From positions 1 through 28,168 of the forward strand of contig DATJQF010000011.1 in the NCBI GenBank assembly GCA_035505995.1: 28,168 nucleotides of DNA. The letters run 5' to 3'. The stretch is from DATJQF01 sp035505995 (lineage in GTDB: Bacteria > Bacteroidota > Bacteroidia > Bacteroidales > FEN-979). A program made the translations under genes and the position numbers. Position 1 is the first letter of the stretch. Each line of letters opens with the position of its first letter. Under the pieces are notes generated by a model. It was not told where the DNA came from. It saw only the letters and a program-made list of their open reading frames with translations, and ran no database searches. This document shows, piece by piece, positions 15,341 through 23,411 of this stretch.

Positions 15341-17659
15341 TCAGAATGCAAAGCTTACTCCCAGGCTCGGCATGAAGGGCAACTGGTTGATCCGGGTATA
15401 GGTGACGCGGTCGAAATAGAATATATTTTCCTGGTTCAGCACGTTGGTGATGCTGAAGCTGATATCCACCCTCGTGTATTTTCCCAGCTCGAAATTCTTT
15501 TTCAGGTTCAGGTCCAGGCGGCTGTAGTAGGGCAGTCTTCCCTCGTCGAATCCCGCGTAGAGGATCCCCAGGTTTCCGTTCTGGGTGGTGTAATTATCGA
15601 AAATATTGTTGAAGTTCAGCTCTTCATAAAATCCCTGGGTCTGGGTGAACGGGAACCCCGATCCATAGTTCCAGCGGGCGTCCAGCTCCCAGGATTTTCT
15701 TTTTCCGAACAGGTAGCTCGCCGTGAGGTTGACGTTATGCCGGCGGTCGTAAGGAGGGACGTACGTGGAGATCCCGTCGTTCCGGTGGATATAGCACAGG
15801 GAATAGACCAGCCAGAAATGAAACTGGCGGATATCATATTTAAGGGACACATCCACTCCTTCCGCGTCTCCTTTCTCGATGATGAAGTCTTTTTTCAGGT
15901 AATCCGGCTTGTCGGCATTTTCCGGCGTATCGTCATACAGCTTGTTCCGGTTCAGGTTGGTCAGCTGCGGGTAATACTTATAGTAGCCTTCCACGTTCAG
16001 GAAAAGGTTCTTGAACAGGTCCAGCTCGAAGCCCAGCACGATCTGGTCTGATTTCTGGAGCTTGCTGGTGACTTTTTTTCCCTCGAAAGTAGAAGGAAGA
16101 TTATCGGGGCCGGCCAGGAACCCGTAAAAAAGGTTTACCACATCCAGGTCGTACGTAGTGCTGATCAGGTTCTGGGAATAAAGCCCGCCCGCCATTTTCA
16201 GGCGGAAATGATCGGTCACATTGTACTTGACGGCCAGCCTGGGCTCGAAGGAGATCTCCGCCAGGGAAGCATAGTATTGCAGGCGAAGCCCCGGCTCGAT
16301 GATGAATTTCTTGAGCATCCACTTGTATTTCACATACCCGTTGAGCTCGGTGGTATTCTGGGTATAGTCGATGACCCGGTTCACGGAATTGTAGAAATCC
16401 AGCGTGGTTTTGTAGCCGTTCATCTCCAGCCCGTATTTGATGGCGTCCTTGCCGAAGAAGTACGTGAAATTAAGTCCGGCCGTAAACCCGGCGATCGAGC
16501 TGGAGCGCGGGGAGCGGTTGACCTCATCCAGGGTGACCAGGTAGCTGGAATAATCAACGTATCCCTCGAGCAGCATCGGGGTTTTGCCCGGAATCACCAC
16601 GAAGTTGGCGCCGCCGCCGTAAGAATTCCAGCCGTAATTCTGGATGGCTTTGTATTTGACGTCGTCGGAAAAGTCGAACCCGTAAAAGCAAACTTTGCTT
16701 CCGTTGGGGGCGTTCACGGAGATCTTCCCGTAAATGTCCAGGTAATCATACGGAAGCCCGTTTGGGTCGATGTATTTATAGAAGATCTTGGAGCTCTCCT
16801 CCAGGTAGGAGTTCTTGATCGAGAAGATCCAGGAAGCGCTGGTGCTGTTCTCATCCTTCTCCTTCACGATCGGTCCCTCCAGGAGCAGCTTGGCCCCGAA
16901 CGTGCTGGCGTCGATCTTCCCGGCAAAACGTTTCTTGTTCCCGTCGCGCGTGGTGATATCCATGATCGAGGAGATCCTGCCGCCATATTCCGCGTTGAAA
17001 CCGCCGGTATATACATCCACGTTCTTGATGATATCCACGTCAAAGACCGAGAACAGCCCGATCGAATGAAAGGGATTATAGATCGTCATCCCGTCGAGGA
17101 TCACCTTGTTCTGGACCGGGGGACCTCCGCGGATGTAAAGCTGGCCTCCCTGGTCGCCCGTAAAAATGACCCCGGGCAGCACCTGCAGGTACTGGGCGAG
17201 ATCAGGCTGTCCGCCGATGGTCGGGATCTGCTCGATCTGTTTGGGGGTGATCTTGATGATGGAAGTCTGGGTCTCCACTTTCCGGTCCTGGCGGGTGGCC
17301 GAGACATTGATCTCCTCCAGCATCACGCTGGATTTCGGCAGGTAAAGTTTTTTTGAGATCAGGTCATTGGCATGCAGCGTCATCGGGATGCGGATGGTAT
17401 CGAAGCCCATGCTGGTGACCATCAGGGTGTATTCGCCGGGCGGTATTTTGGTGATGACAAAATACCCGTTGATATCGGTAGCGGCGCCGATCGAGGTCTT
17501 ATAGAAATAAACATTGGTGAAGATCACCGGCTCACCGGTCTCCTTTTCGTAAACGAATCCACGGACGGTCGCGTTCTGCGCGGAAAGCGGAAGACCCGTC
17601 AGCACAACCAGGTAAAACATCAAAGGCAGGAAAAGGAAGGGCAGAAGAATTTTTTTCAT
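15341..17659 (-). CDS. TonB-dependent receptor with CarboxypepD_reg-like N-terminal domain
   Basis: A 772-residue outer-membrane receptor. Residues 1-28 are a signal peptide (LTGLPLSAQ). A carboxypeptidase-regulatory-like domain follows at about 31-110 (VRGFVYEKETGEPVIFTNV, DINGYFVITKIPPGEY). The plug runs from about 118 to 235, with LAQYLQVLPGVIFTGDQGG, the IRGGPPVQNKVILDGMTIYNP signature and GGFNAEYGGRISSIMDI. A 22-strand-type barrel makes up the rest, ending LPFMPSLGVSFAF with terminal Phe. It lacks the SusC-specific extensions and has no SusD beside it, so it belongs to the smaller non-SusC class. The substrate is unknown. A TAATTTTG box lies 35 nt upstream, and a small lipoprotein gene follows. 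Confidence 0.92.
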   Translation of the reverse strand: MKKILLPFLFLPLMFYLVVLTGLPLSAQNATVRGFVYEKETGEPVIFTNVYFYKTSIGAATDINGYFVITKIPPGEYTLMVTSMGFDTIRIPMTLHANDLISKKLYLPKSSVMLEEINVSATRQDRKVETQTSIIKITPKQIEQIPTIGGQPDLAQYLQVLPGVIFTGDQGGQLYIRGGPPVQNKVILDGMTIYNPFHSIGLFSVFDVDIIKNVDVYTGGFNAEYGGRISSIMDITTRDGNKKRFAGKIDASTFGAKLLLEGPIVKEKDENSTSASWIFSIKNSYLEESSKIFYKYIDPNGLPYDYLDIYGKISVNAPNGSKVCFYGFDFSDDVKYKAIQNYGWNSYGGGANFVVIPGKTPMLLEGYVDYSSYLVTLDEVNRSPRSSSIAGFTAGLNFTYFFGKDAIKYGLEMNGYKTTLDFYNSVNRVIDYTQNTTELNGYVKYKWMLKKFIIEPGLRLQYYASLAEISFEPRLAVKYNVTDHFRLKMAGGLYSQNLISTTYDLDVVNLFYGFLAGPDNLPSTFEGKKVTSKLQKSDQIVLGFELDLFKNLFLNVEGYYKYYPQLTNLNRNKLYDDTPENADKPDYLKKDFIIEKGDAEGVDVSLKYDIRQFHFWLVYSLCYIHRNDGISTYVPPYDRRHNVNLTASYLFGKRKSWELDARWNYGSGFPFTQTQGFYEELNFNNIFDNYTTQNGNLGILYAGFDEGRLPYYSRLDLNLKKNFELGKYTRVDISFSITNVLNQENIFYFDRVTYTRINQLPFMPSLGVSFAF

Positions 17660-17693
17660 GACCGGGGGTCGATTCTTAGCGAGATTGGAGCGG

Positions 17694-17701
17694 CAAAATT
17701 A
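17694..17701 (-). promoter_or_regulatory. Bacteroidota -7 promoter box for the TonB-dependent receptor
   Basis: The minus strand reads TAATTTTG, an exact TAnnTTTG match, 35 nt upstream of the receptor start codon. No -33 box stands out. It shares the 121-nt divergent gap with the iorA promoter but does not overlap it. Confidence 0.5.
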
Positions 17702-17747
17702 GCCATTTCGCATGACTTAAAAAACCATCCGGATAATAAAATTTTAC

Positions 17748-17755
17748 TACATTTG
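17748..17755 (+). promoter_or_regulatory. Bacteroidota -7 promoter box for iorAB
   Basis: The plus strand reads TACATTTG, an exact TAnnTTTG match, 26 nt upstream of the iorA start codon, giving a leader of about 20 nt. No clear -33 box. It probably drives iorA and iorB; only a 60-nt gap follows iorB, so transcription may also run into the sphingolipid genes. Confidence 0.5.
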
Positions 17756-17780
17756 TCTGACATATAAATCTTTCCTGCTT

Positions 17781-19394
17781 ATGCAAAAATTACTACTCCT
17801 GGGGGACGAAGCTATCGCACAGGGGGCGATGGATGCAGGTCTTTCAGCAATCTATGCATACCCCGGGACCCCTTCGACCGAGATCACCGAATATGTCATG
17901 AATTCCGCCCAGGCAAAGAAGGCGAACATCCGGGCCAGCTGGGCGACCAATGAGAAGACCGCCATGGAAGCCGCACTGGGCGTCTCCTATGCGGGAAAAA
18001 GGGCGATGGTTTGCATGAAGCATGTAGGCCTGAATGTTGCCGCCGACCCGTTCATCAATTCCGCCATCACCGGGGCCAACGGGGGAATGGTGGTAGTGGC
18101 GGCCGACGACCCTTCGATGCATTCTTCCCAGAACGAGCAGGATTCACGCTTCTTCGGAAAATTCTCCCTGATGCCGATGCTGGAACCTTCCAACCAGCAG
18201 GAAGCATACGACATGGTCCATCTTGCCTATGAGATCTCTGAAAAATACCTGATCCCGGTCCTGATCCGGATCACCACGCGGCTGGCCCATTCGCGCTCGG
18301 GCATCGTGCGCAGGGAAACCCGTTCGCAAAATGAGATCCGCCTGCCGTCGGATCTCCGCCAATATGTACTGCTGCCGGTTATCGCAAAAAGAAAATACCG
18401 GAACCTGCTGAGCGACCAGGAAAAATTCATTTCCGAATCAGAGAACTCTCCCTTCAACCGGTACATCGAGGGTCCCGATAAATCGCGCGGGATCCTGGTC
18501 ACCGGCATCGCGTATAATTACCTGCTGGAAAATTACCCGGACCGCACCGTGCCTCACCCGGTGCTCAAGATCGGCCAGTATCCGCTGCCGAAATCCCTGG
18601 TGGAAAGGCTCTGCCGGGAATGCGCGGAGGTGCTGGTGGTGGAAGAAGGATACCCGATGGTGGAGGAAATGCTGAAAGGCTTTTTAGGGCAGGGCGTCCC
18701 CGTAAAAGGGAAACTGGACGGAACCTTGCCCAGAACCGGCGAGCTTACCCCCAACGTAGTGGCTGTAGCCTTGGGCATGAAAGATACCCAGGGGCTTCCG
18801 GTCCCGTCGGTGGTGGTGGGACGACCCCCCTCGATGTGCAACGGATGTCCGCATATTGACTCTTATAAGGCGTTGAACGAAGCCCTCGCGGCGCTGCCCA
18901 AGGGACGCGTATTTTCAGATATCGGCTGCTATACCCTGGGAGCATTGAAACCTTTTGAATCCATCAACTCCTGCGTGGACATGGGCGCCTCCATCACGAT
19001 GGCAAAGGGTGCGGCCGATGCAGGGCTGGTGCCTGCCGTGGCAGTCATCGGGGATTCCACGTTCACCCATTCGGGTATCACCGGACTGCTGGATGCCGTG
19101 AATGAAAAATCGCCGGTCACCATTTTTATCCTGGACAACGGGACCACCGCCATGACCGGAGGCCAGGAATCGCCGGCCACCGGACGCATCGAAGATATCT
19201 GCAAAGGAATAGGGGTGGAGCCGGAGCATATCCATGTCCTGAAGCCGTTGAAGAAATTCCATGAGGAGAACGTCAAGGTCATCCTCGGGGAGTTAGCCTA
19301 CCCGGGAGTTTCCGTGATCATCCCGCGACGGGAATGCATCGTCGCCATCGATAAGAGAATGAGGGAAAAATTCAAACAGACCCAAACGGCCTGA
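17781..19394 (+). CDS. iorA: Indolepyruvate:ferredoxin oxidoreductase alpha subunit, short form without ferredoxin domain
   Basis: A 537-residue thiamine-diphosphate enzyme subunit that, with IorB, oxidatively decarboxylates aryl pyruvates from aromatic amino acids to acyl-CoA and reduces ferredoxin. The N-terminal pyrimidine-binding domain has AYPGTPSTEITEY and a fold continuing to about 190. The C-terminal TPP domain carries CNGCPH (C353, C356), DIGCYTLG, and the GDS...N motif from IGDSTFTHSG to LDNGTTAMTGGQ (about 422-455). Archaeal-type IorA proteins continue for another 80-100 residues into two 4Fe-4S clusters. This one ends at ECIVAIDKRMREK with no CxxCxxC repeats and no open extension, so the reaction must use an external acceptor or another subunit. 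iorB follows after 3 nt. Confidence 0.93.
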   Translation: MQKLLLLGDEAIAQGAMDAGLSAIYAYPGTPSTEITEYVMNSAQAKKANIRASWATNEKTAMEAALGVSYAGKRAMVCMKHVGLNVAADPFINSAITGANGGMVVVAADDPSMHSSQNEQDSRFFGKFSLMPMLEPSNQQEAYDMVHLAYEISEKYLIPVLIRITTRLAHSRSGIVRRETRSQNEIRLPSDLRQYVLLPVIAKRKYRNLLSDQEKFISESENSPFNRYIEGPDKSRGILVTGIAYNYLLENYPDRTVPHPVLKIGQYPLPKSLVERLCRECAEVLVVEEGYPMVEEMLKGFLGQGVPVKGKLDGTLPRTGELTPNVVAVALGMKDTQGLPVPSVVVGRPPSMCNGCPHIDSYKALNEALAALPKGRVFSDIGCYTLGALKPFESINSCVDMGASITMAKGAADAGLVPAVAVIGDSTFTHSGITGLLDAVNEKSPVTIFILDNGTTAMTGGQESPATGRIEDICKGIGVEPEHIHVLKPLKKFHEENVKVILGELAYPGVSVIIPRRECIVAIDKRMREKFKQTQTA

Positions 19395-19397
19395 TCC

Positions 19398-19985
19398 ATG
19401 AAAAAAGACATTATTCTGGCCGGCGTGGGCGGCCAGGGGATTATCTCGATTGCCGCCATCATCGGGTATGCGGCGCTGGAAAAAGGATATTACCTGAAAC
19501 AATCGGAAGTCCACGGAATGGCGCAACGGGGCGGCGACGTGCAATCGAACCTCCGCATCTCCGACCGGGAGATCGCATCCGACCTGATCCCCTGCGGGAA
19601 AGCCGACCTGATCATTGCGGTCGAACCCCTCGAATCCCTTCGTTATCTGCCCTATCTCTCCCCGGACGGATGGCTGATCACGAGTACCAAGCCCTTCCTG
19701 AATATCCCGGATTACCCGGATATGGAAAACGTCCTCGCCGAACTGAAAAAGCTTCCCCATCATATCGCGCTGGATGCGGAAACCCTTGCAAAAGATAGCG
19801 GATCTGCCAAAACTGCAAATACCGTGGTCCTCGGTGCCGCCTCTCCTTTCCTGGGTATGGAATATGAAGAACTGGAAGAGGCCATCCGGTTTATATTCAA
19901 GAATAAGGGGGTGGATATCATTACGCAGAACCTGAATGCGCTGAAAGCCGGAAAAGAAGTGGCAGAACAGCAGCTGAGCTCTTGA
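19398..19985 (+). CDS. iorB: Indolepyruvate oxidoreductase beta subunit
   Basis: A 195-residue subunit of the 2-oxoacid:acceptor oxidoreductase gamma-domain family, partner of IorA. Signature segments are ILAGVGGQGIIS at the N-terminus, EVHGMAQRGGDVQSNLRIS, and DLIIAVEPLESLRYL. It is the coenzyme A-binding part of the complex. It overlaps no neighbour and starts 3 nt after the iorA stop, so the two are co-translated. Its presence indicates fermentation of aromatic amino acids, or the reverse reductive carboxylation that makes them, both typical of anaerobes. The serine palmitoyltransferase gene follows after 60 nt. No phenylacetate-CoA ligase, the partner seen beside iorAB in some relatives, is present. 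Confidence 0.94.
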   Translation: MKKDIILAGVGGQGIISIAAIIGYAALEKGYYLKQSEVHGMAQRGGDVQSNLRISDREIASDLIPCGKADLIIAVEPLESLRYLPYLSPDGWLITSTKPFLNIPDYPDMENVLAELKKLPHHIALDAETLAKDSGSAKTANTVVLGAASPFLGMEYEELEEAIRFIFKNKGVDIITQNLNALKAGKEVAEQQLSS

Positions 19986-20045
19986 TTCATAATTTATTTA
20001 TATTTTTACCTGCTTGAAGACTGCGTATTATCTGGATGATATGCT

Positions 20046-21233
20046 ATGAGGTATTTACAACGTAAGACGATCCATTACAAGGAACCGCAGAAAGTGGAGC
20101 GACTGGGGATCTATCCTTTCTTCCGGATGATCGAATCGGATCAGGACACGATCGTGAAAATGAACGGGCGGGATGTGCTGATGTTCGGGTCCAACAGCTA
20201 TATGGGGCTTACCAATCACCCGAAGATCAAGGAAGCGGCCGAAAAGGCGATCGTGAAATACGGAACGGGATGCGCAGGATCGAGGTTCCTGAACGGGACG
20301 CTGGATATCCATATTGAGCTGGAAAAGAAGCTGGCGGAATTTGTCAGGAAAGATGCTGCGCTGGTTTACAGCACGGGGTTCCAGGTGAACATCGGCGTGA
20401 TCCCGACCGTCACCTCCCGCAACGACGTCATCCTGATCGATGAGCTGGATCATGCATCCATCATCGAAGCCACCCGGCTCTCATTCGCGAAGGTCATGAA
20501 ATTCCGCCATAACGACATGAACTCCCTGGAAAGGCTGCTGCGGAAATGCGAGCCGAACCAGATGAAGCTGATCGTGGTGGATGGCATCTTCAGCATGGAC
20601 GGCGATATTGCCAACCTCCCCGAGATCGTGAAACTGGGGGAAAAGTACGATGCCACGATCATGGTGGACGATGCCCATGCCATCGGGGTGATCGGGGAAA
20701 AAGGCGCCGGAACGGCATCTCATTTCGGCCTCACCCATAAGGTGGACCTGATCATGGGGACCTTCAGCAAGTCGCTTGCCGCCCTGGGCGGGTTTATTGC
20801 ATCCGACTTCGATACGATCAACTATATCAAGCATCATTCCCGCACCCTGATCTTCAGCGCCAGCATGACGCCCGCTTCCGCCGCCACCGTCATCGCCGCT
20901 CTCGAGATCATCCAGAACGAACCGGAGCGGATCACGCACCTTTGGGATGTCACCCATTATGCACTCGACGGGTTTCACCGGCTGGGATTCGATACCGGCA
21001 ACTCCGTGACCCCGATCATCCCGCTGTATATCCGGGATAACTTCAAAACCCTGAAGCTGACCCGCCTGCTGCTCGACGAAGGCATATTTGTCAACCCCGT
21101 GGTGTCGCCCGCGGTCAGCAAGGATTCTACGCTTATCCGGTTCTCCCTGATGGCCACCCATACCCGGGAGCAGGTCGATATCGCCCTGGAGAAATTTGAA
21201 ATCCTGGGGAAGAAACTCAAAATCATCGAATAA
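20046..21233 (+). CDS. spt: Serine palmitoyltransferase
   Basis: A 395-residue PLP enzyme of the alpha-oxoamine synthase family. It condenses serine with an acyl-CoA to 3-ketosphinganine, the first step of sphingolipid synthesis in the cytoplasm. Features: FGSNSYMGL, GCAGSRFLNGT near residue 78, IDELDHASIIEA, the VDDAHAIGV motif at 207-215, and the PLP lysine K242 in GTFSKSLAALGG. The N-terminus (NYHYKEP-like: IHYKEPQKVERLGIYPFFR) resembles bacterial Spt of Bacteroides more than glycine C-acetyltransferase (Kbl) or BioF, and the following lipid-type genes support the choice. Length fits bacterial Spt. Only a 7-of-8 promoter box (TATATTTT, 19999-20006) is seen upstream. It is first of four plus-strand genes with 20, 3 and 31-nt gaps. 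Confidence 0.9.
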   Translation: MRYLQRKTIHYKEPQKVERLGIYPFFRMIESDQDTIVKMNGRDVLMFGSNSYMGLTNHPKIKEAAEKAIVKYGTGCAGSRFLNGTLDIHIELEKKLAEFVRKDAALVYSTGFQVNIGVIPTVTSRNDVILIDELDHASIIEATRLSFAKVMKFRHNDMNSLERLLRKCEPNQMKLIVVDGIFSMDGDIANLPEIVKLGEKYDATIMVDDAHAIGVIGEKGAGTASHFGLTHKVDLIMGTFSKSLAALGGFIASDFDTINYIKHHSRTLIFSASMTPASAATVIAALEIIQNEPERITHLWDVTHYALDGFHRLGFDTGNSVTPIIPLYIRDNFKTLKLTRLLLDEGIFVNPVVSPAVSKDSTLIRFSLMATHTREQVDIALEKFEILGKKLKIIE

Positions 21234-21253
21234 TTTTCAATCCCTTAATCAGA

Positions 21254-22372
21254 ATGGATATTATCATCAAGCAGGTCACTACACGACGCGACCTGAAGGC
21301 ATTTATTGACTTCCCCTACCGCCATTTTAAAGGCAACCGGTACTGGTGCCCGCCCATGCGGATGGATGAATACAAAACCCTGGAGAAAGACAAAAATCCG
21401 GCCTTTGAATTCTGCGAAGCCGAATACTGGCTGGCATACAGGGAAGGGAAGCTCTGCGGCAGGATCGCCGGGATCATCAATCGTAAGTCGAATGAACGGT
21501 GGAAGGAAAATCTGGTGCGGTTCGGATGGATCGATTTTGTGGATGACCCGGAGGTCAGCCGGAAGTTGATCGAAGCCGTCATTGCCTGGGGAAAATCAAA
21601 GGGAATGACCGGTATTCACGGCCCCCTCGGATTTTCCGACATGGATAACGAAGGGATGCTGGTAAAGGGATTCGACGAGCTGGCGACCATGGCTTCCATC
21701 TACAATTATTCCTACTACCCGGAACACCTGGAGAAGATGGGCTTCCAGGTGGCTGCCGAATGGGTGCAGTACATCATGGACAATGTCCCGATCCCCGAAA
21801 AAGTGGAACGGGCTGCCCGGCTGGCATCGGAAAAATATCATCTGCGGCCCCTTAAGGTGAAGAAAGCGAAAGAGCTGTTGCCCTATGCAGCCAAGATGTG
21901 GAACCTGCTGAACCTCTCCTTCAGGGACCTGTACGGTTTCACCGGGCTTACGCAGAAGCAAATGGATGCTTACACCAAGCAGTATTTCCCGTTCATCAAC
22001 CCGGATTATGTCAGCTTCGTGGTCAATGAGAAGGATGACGTGGTGGGTTTCGGAATTTCGATGCCTTCCCTGACCCGGGCACTGCAGAAATGCAACGGCC
22101 GGATGTTCCCCTTCGGTTTTATTCATATTCTGCGGGCCCTCAAACAGCACGAACTGGTGGACATGTACCTCAACGCCGTCCATCCCGATTACCAGGGGAA
22201 AGGAGTCGTGGGCATCTATCATTACGAGATTCAGAAAGGATACCTGAAGAATCATGTGAAACAGCTGGTCTCCAATCCCCAGCTGGCCGACAACAAAGCG
22301 TCGCAGATGTGGAACATGTACAACGCACGCCAGCATCTGACCCGCAGGTGCTTTGTGAAACACTTTGAATGA
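21254..22372 (+). CDS. GNAT-fold acyltransferase-like protein A of the sphingolipid cluster
   Basis: A 372-residue soluble protein. The N-terminal 180 residues contain strongly patterned motifs (RYWCPPMRMDEYKTLEKDKN, EAEYWLAYREGKL, GRIAGIIN, LVRFGWIDF, GIHGPLGFSDMD, GFQVAAEWVQY). The C-terminal part has a GNAT acyl-CoA motif A, PDYQGKGV at 311-318, then a conserved end RRCFVKHFE. It is 50-60 percent identical by eye to protein B two genes downstream. Proteins of this type occur beside spt in Bacteroidota, and the bacterial ceramide synthase (bCerS) of Caulobacter is also described as a GNAT-type acyltransferase. N-acylation of the long-chain base is therefore the leading hypothesis, but not proven here. 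It lies 20 nt after spt and 3 nt before the reductase gene. Confidence 0.75.
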   Translation: MDIIIKQVTTRRDLKAFIDFPYRHFKGNRYWCPPMRMDEYKTLEKDKNPAFEFCEAEYWLAYREGKLCGRIAGIINRKSNERWKENLVRFGWIDFVDDPEVSRKLIEAVIAWGKSKGMTGIHGPLGFSDMDNEGMLVKGFDELATMASIYNYSYYPEHLEKMGFQVAAEWVQYIMDNVPIPEKVERAARLASEKYHLRPLKVKKAKELLPYAAKMWNLLNLSFRDLYGFTGLTQKQMDAYTKQYFPFINPDYVSFVVNEKDDVVGFGISMPSLTRALQKCNGRMFPFGFIHILRALKQHELVDMYLNAVHPDYQGKGVVGIYHYEIQKGYLKNHVKQLVSNPQLADNKASQMWNMYNARQHLTRRCFVKHFE

Positions 22373-22375
22373 TCC

Positions 22376-23380
22376 ATGGAGACCGTTCTGATCACCGGCG
22401 CCAGCGGGTTTATCGGGAGCTTCCTGGTCGGGGAAGGACTGAAGCGAAAATACCGCGTATATGCCGGGATCCGGAAAACCAGCTCGAAGCAATACCTGCA
22501 GGACCCGGAAACGCATTTCCTGGAAATGGATTTCTCGTCGGTGGAACGCATCGTGGAGGTCCTTACCCGGTGCAAGCAGGAGAACATACGGTTCCACTAT
22601 ATTATCCATAATGCAGGAATTACCAAGTCGAGCCGGAAAGATGACTTTTACCGGGTCAATTTCCTTTACACCAGGAATTTCATCGAGGCATTGCGGCAAA
22701 CGGGGATGATCCCGGAAAAATTCCTGTACATCAGCAGTCTGGCGGCGTATGGTCCCGGGGACCCGGTGACCATGGAACCGGTAAAATTATCGGACGACCC
22801 CCGTCCCATTGAGCTGTACGGGAAGAGCAAGCTGGAGGCGGAGCGTTATCTCCGCTCGCTGGATTCCTTCCCGTGGCTGATCCTTCGTCCGACGGGCGTT
22901 TACGGGCCCAGGGAGAAGGATTATTTCGTTTTTTTCAGGACGATGCACAACGGGCTGGAGACCTATATCGGGCGGAGCCGCCAGGTCCTGACCTTCATAT
23001 ATGTCAAGGATCTTTGCCGTGCGGTGTTTGATCTGCTGGCATCCCGTCTGGTGCAGAAACATTATTTCATTTCCGACGGGAACGAATATGATACGGAAGC
23101 TTTTGCCGCCATCACCCGGAAAGTGCTGGGGAAAAAAACGCTGACCCTCCGGGTCCCGGAGACGCTGGTGGGAGGCATGGCCTGGTTTCTGGAAAAGCTG
23201 TATGGCGCCTGGGGTTCGGTACCTACCCTGAACACGGATAAGTTCAGGGTCCTGAAAAGCACCAACTGGAAATGCGAGGTACGGCCGCTTTACGACGACC
23301 TGGGCTTCCGCCCGGACTATGACCTGGAAAAAGGGGTGACGGAAGCCATCGAATGGTATCGAAAGGAGAAATGGCTCTGA
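22376..23380 (+). CDS. NAD-dependent epimerase/dehydratase-like extended SDR, candidate ketosphinganine/ketoceramide reductase
   Basis: A 334-residue extended short-chain dehydrogenase. The Rossmann motif is TGASGFIG (7-14), with an N-terminal strand VLIT. The catalytic residues are S120 or S121 in LYISSLAAYG and Y148-x3-K152 in LYGKSKLEAERYL. RPTGVYGPRE is typical of the atypical/extended SDR branch. The Caulobacter sphingolipid reductase CerR is reported to be such an epimerase/dehydratase-like protein. Because this gene is between two GNAT-like genes and downstream of spt, reduction of the 3-keto group is the natural assignment. A sugar-nucleotide role cannot be excluded from sequence alone. 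Stop is 31 nt before the start of GNAT protein B. Confidence 0.75.
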   Translation: METVLITGASGFIGSFLVGEGLKRKYRVYAGIRKTSSKQYLQDPETHFLEMDFSSVERIVEVLTRCKQENIRFHYIIHNAGITKSSRKDDFYRVNFLYTRNFIEALRQTGMIPEKFLYISSLAAYGPGDPVTMEPVKLSDDPRPIELYGKSKLEAERYLRSLDSFPWLILRPTGVYGPREKDYFVFFRTMHNGLETYIGRSRQVLTFIYVKDLCRAVFDLLASRLVQKHYFISDGNEYDTEAFAAITRKVLGKKTLTLRVPETLVGGMAWFLEKLYGAWGSVPTLNTDKFRVLKSTNWKCEVRPLYDDLGFRPDYDLEKGVTEAIEWYRKEKWL

Positions 23381-23411
23381 TTTGTTATTTTTATTCACTA
23401 AACCGCTGCCG

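Noticed and set aside
14842..15351. Lipoprotein start at 15351 (169 residues)
   Set aside because: The longer form puts 22 residues before a canonical lipoprotein signal and overlaps the receptor gene. The ATG at 15285 is the better start.
16208..17356. 382-codon plus-strand frame opposite the TonB-dependent receptor
   Set aside because: It is a shadow of the receptor codons. The receptor has a signal peptide, a plug and a proper C-terminal Phe.
23382..23411. TTG start of GNAT protein B at 23382
   Set aside because: The ten extra residues have no counterpart in the paralogue A, while the GTG at 23412 aligns with the start of A.
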